6,904 nucleotides of DNA from an uncultured Marinilabiliales bacterium. GTDB taxonomy: Bacteria; Bacteroidota; Bacteroidia; Bacteroidales; BM520. A model generated the notes under the pieces. That model was given only the letters and a program-made list of their open reading frames with translations, had not been told where the DNA came from and made no database searches. The position numbers and the translations under genes are program-made. The stretch spans positions 1 through 6,904 of the forward strand of contig CALFIZ010000195.1 of assembly GCA_937877575.1 (NCBI GenBank). The letters run 5' to 3'. Of this stretch, positions 6,491 to 6,904 are shown piece after piece. Numbering within the stretch: position 1 is the first letter of the stretch; the number at the start of each line of letters is the position of its first letter.

Positions 6491-6625
6491 AGAAAAGAAA
6501 TATATGAAAATAACGACTATAAAATGTATATGAAATATTATAATGAGTTATCGTTTATAATATTGAAGATTAATAAAAAATATGCTGAATACACTAATAC
6601 ATCAAAACATAATTGCCATAAATAA
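6485..6625 (+). pseudogene. C-terminal end of an unidentified gene upstream of rsmD (possibly YlbF family), 5' part missing
   Basis: The 46 codons before TAA 6623-6625 read as a lysine-, tyrosine- and asparagine-rich helical tail ('YKMYMKYYNELSFIILKINKKYAEYTNT') ending 'KHNCHK'. In Bacillus-type genomes rsmD is preceded by ylbF and ylbG. The pattern of a helical repeat segment followed by a short Cys/His-containing end recalls the C-terminus of YlbF/YmcA-family proteins. This is a resemblance plus gene order, not a firm match. The frame is shared with the broken GT4 only because of how the sequences are joined. Codon choice is strongly A/T-biased, unlike the genes before 6470. Confidence 0.4.
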
Positions 6626-6629
6626 GGAG
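6624..6629 (+). promoter_or_regulatory. Shine-Dalgarno sequence of rsmD
   Basis: AAGGAG lies 6 nt before the ATG at 6636, a canonical Firmicutes-type ribosome binding site. It overlaps the stop codon of the preceding frame. None of the polysaccharide genes has a comparable site, which marks the change of lineage and fixes the rsmD start. Confidence 0.85.
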
Positions 6630-6635
6630 TTAATA

Positions 6636-6904
6636 ATGAAAGTAATAAGTGGAACATTAAAAGGAAGAAATATTTATGGATATGATATTGATGGAACTAG
6701 ACCAACGATGGATAGAGTAAAAGAAAGTTTATTTGCTATGATTCAAGACTATCTTAAAGATGCTATCGTCTTGGATTTATTTGCTGGAAGTGGTGGGTTA
6801 GGTATTGAAGCCTTATCAAATGGAGCCAAGTCTTGTTATTTCATCGACCACAACGAGGAAGTAGTTAAAGTATTAAATAAAAATATTAGTAATTTAAATA
6901 TCAG
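6636..6904 (+). CDS. rsmD: 16S rRNA (guanine(966)-N2)-methyltransferase RsmD, N-terminal part (3' partial)
   Basis: The first 89 codons of RsmD, a cytoplasmic SAM-dependent methyltransferase that modifies G966 of 16S rRNA during 30S assembly. The start is set by a strong ribosome binding site. Clear family signs are 'MKVISGTLKGR' at 1-11 (the usual 'MRIIaGxxkGr'), 'GTRPTMDRVKESLFAMI' at 20-36 (the diagnostic TRPTxDRVREalFn motif), and SAM-binding motif I 'VLDLFAGSGGLGIEALSNGA' at 45-64, followed by 'FIDHN' at 69-73, where the acidic residue is expected to contact the SAM ribose. The catalytic (D/N)PP(Y/F) motif lies beyond the window end. The low G+C and A/T-ending codons suggest a Bacilli, Erysipelotrichia or Mollicutes-like source, unlike the rest of the window. 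It is a housekeeping gene with no link to polysaccharide synthesis. Confidence 0.93.
   Translation, partial: MKVISGTLKGRNIYGYDIDGTRPTMDRVKESLFAMIQDYLKDAIVLDLFAGSGGLGIEALSNGAKSCYFIDHNEEVVKVLNKNISNLNI

Larger units (their letters stand above)
5879..6625 (+). pseudogene. GT4 glycosyltransferase N-terminal domain (5879 to about 6484), fused to a foreign tail
   Basis: The N-terminal GT-B domain of a GT4 glycosyltransferase: 'KICFVVSYPGTARAFLKTPMQKL' at residues 4-26, 'YDIYLVANTNG' at 30-40, 'VHSYTLKASLLTAIAGKWAGVPKRIRNFSGQLW' at 89-121, and 'VDCNSQRQYLIDEGI' with 'IPANGSVCGIDINKFD', the usual passage into the donor-binding domain. The start at 5879 is chosen over an upstream in-frame ATG at 5792 because it makes the ATGA overlap with the GT2 stop and matches the family N-terminus. 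At 'NEKII' (residues 198-202) the next expected words would be a '(L)FVGR..KGI' strand. Instead the frame runs into a lysine-, asparagine- and tyrosine-rich tail ending at 6625. The whole donor-binding half is missing. The cut coincides with the composition change at 6475-6490, so the fusion protein is probably an artefact of joining unrelated DNA. Confidence 0.82.

Overview
The first ~6.47 kb is a single-strand (+) polysaccharide (capsule/O-antigen/exopolysaccharide type) biosynthesis locus, most likely from a gut Bacteroidales member (Bacteroides/Phocaeicola/Prevotella-like). The reasons are the gene repertoire, tight spacing with several ATGA stop/start overlaps, absence of Shine-Dalgarno sequences before the starts, and moderate, patchy G+C. 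The assignment is inferred from style and family resemblance; no database search was possible.

Layout: a 5'-truncated and broken GT4 glycosyltransferase (2-1002); a ~290-aa beta-propeller protein resembling the N-terminal domain of glucosamine inositolphosphorylceramide transferase (1009-1881); a truncated GNAT-type acetyltransferase (1919-2125) fused to a second copy of a GT4 3' end (2128-2206); a membrane O-acyltransferase (acyltransferase family 3) split by a frameshift (2203-3214); a GT32-type sugar transferase with a DXD motif (3211-3960); an EpsG/Wzy-like membrane polymerase (3962-5068); a GT2 transferase (5085-5882); and the N-terminal ~200 residues of a second GT4 transferase (from 5879). 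Together these would assemble, decorate (O-acylate) and polymerise a lipid-linked repeat unit. No flippase, initiating transferase, export or nucleotide-sugar gene is visible in the window.

From about 6475-6490 to the end the sequence changes character. Hand-counted G+C falls to about 20% over 6481-6660, a canonical AAGGAG ribosome binding site appears, and the 5' part of rsmD (16S rRNA m2G966 methyltransferase) begins at 6636, in a style typical of low-GC Firmicutes/Tenericutes. The GT4 reading frame is cut at this point and runs into an unrelated tail that may be the end of a YlbF-family gene. This looks like a chimeric join (assembly or library) rather than biology, though a real rearrangement cannot be excluded from sequence alone.

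The locus also shows recombination scars: a ~80-nt AT-rich segment inside the first GT4 that repeats its GRFxxxKN motif and shifts the frame, a duplicated GT4 tail 1.2 kb downstream, and a GNAT gene cut at that duplicate's edge. I found no RNA gene, CRISPR array, insertion sequence, clear promoter or terminator, and no convincing undescribed system. All gaps between genes are shorter than 40 nt within the polysaccharide locus.
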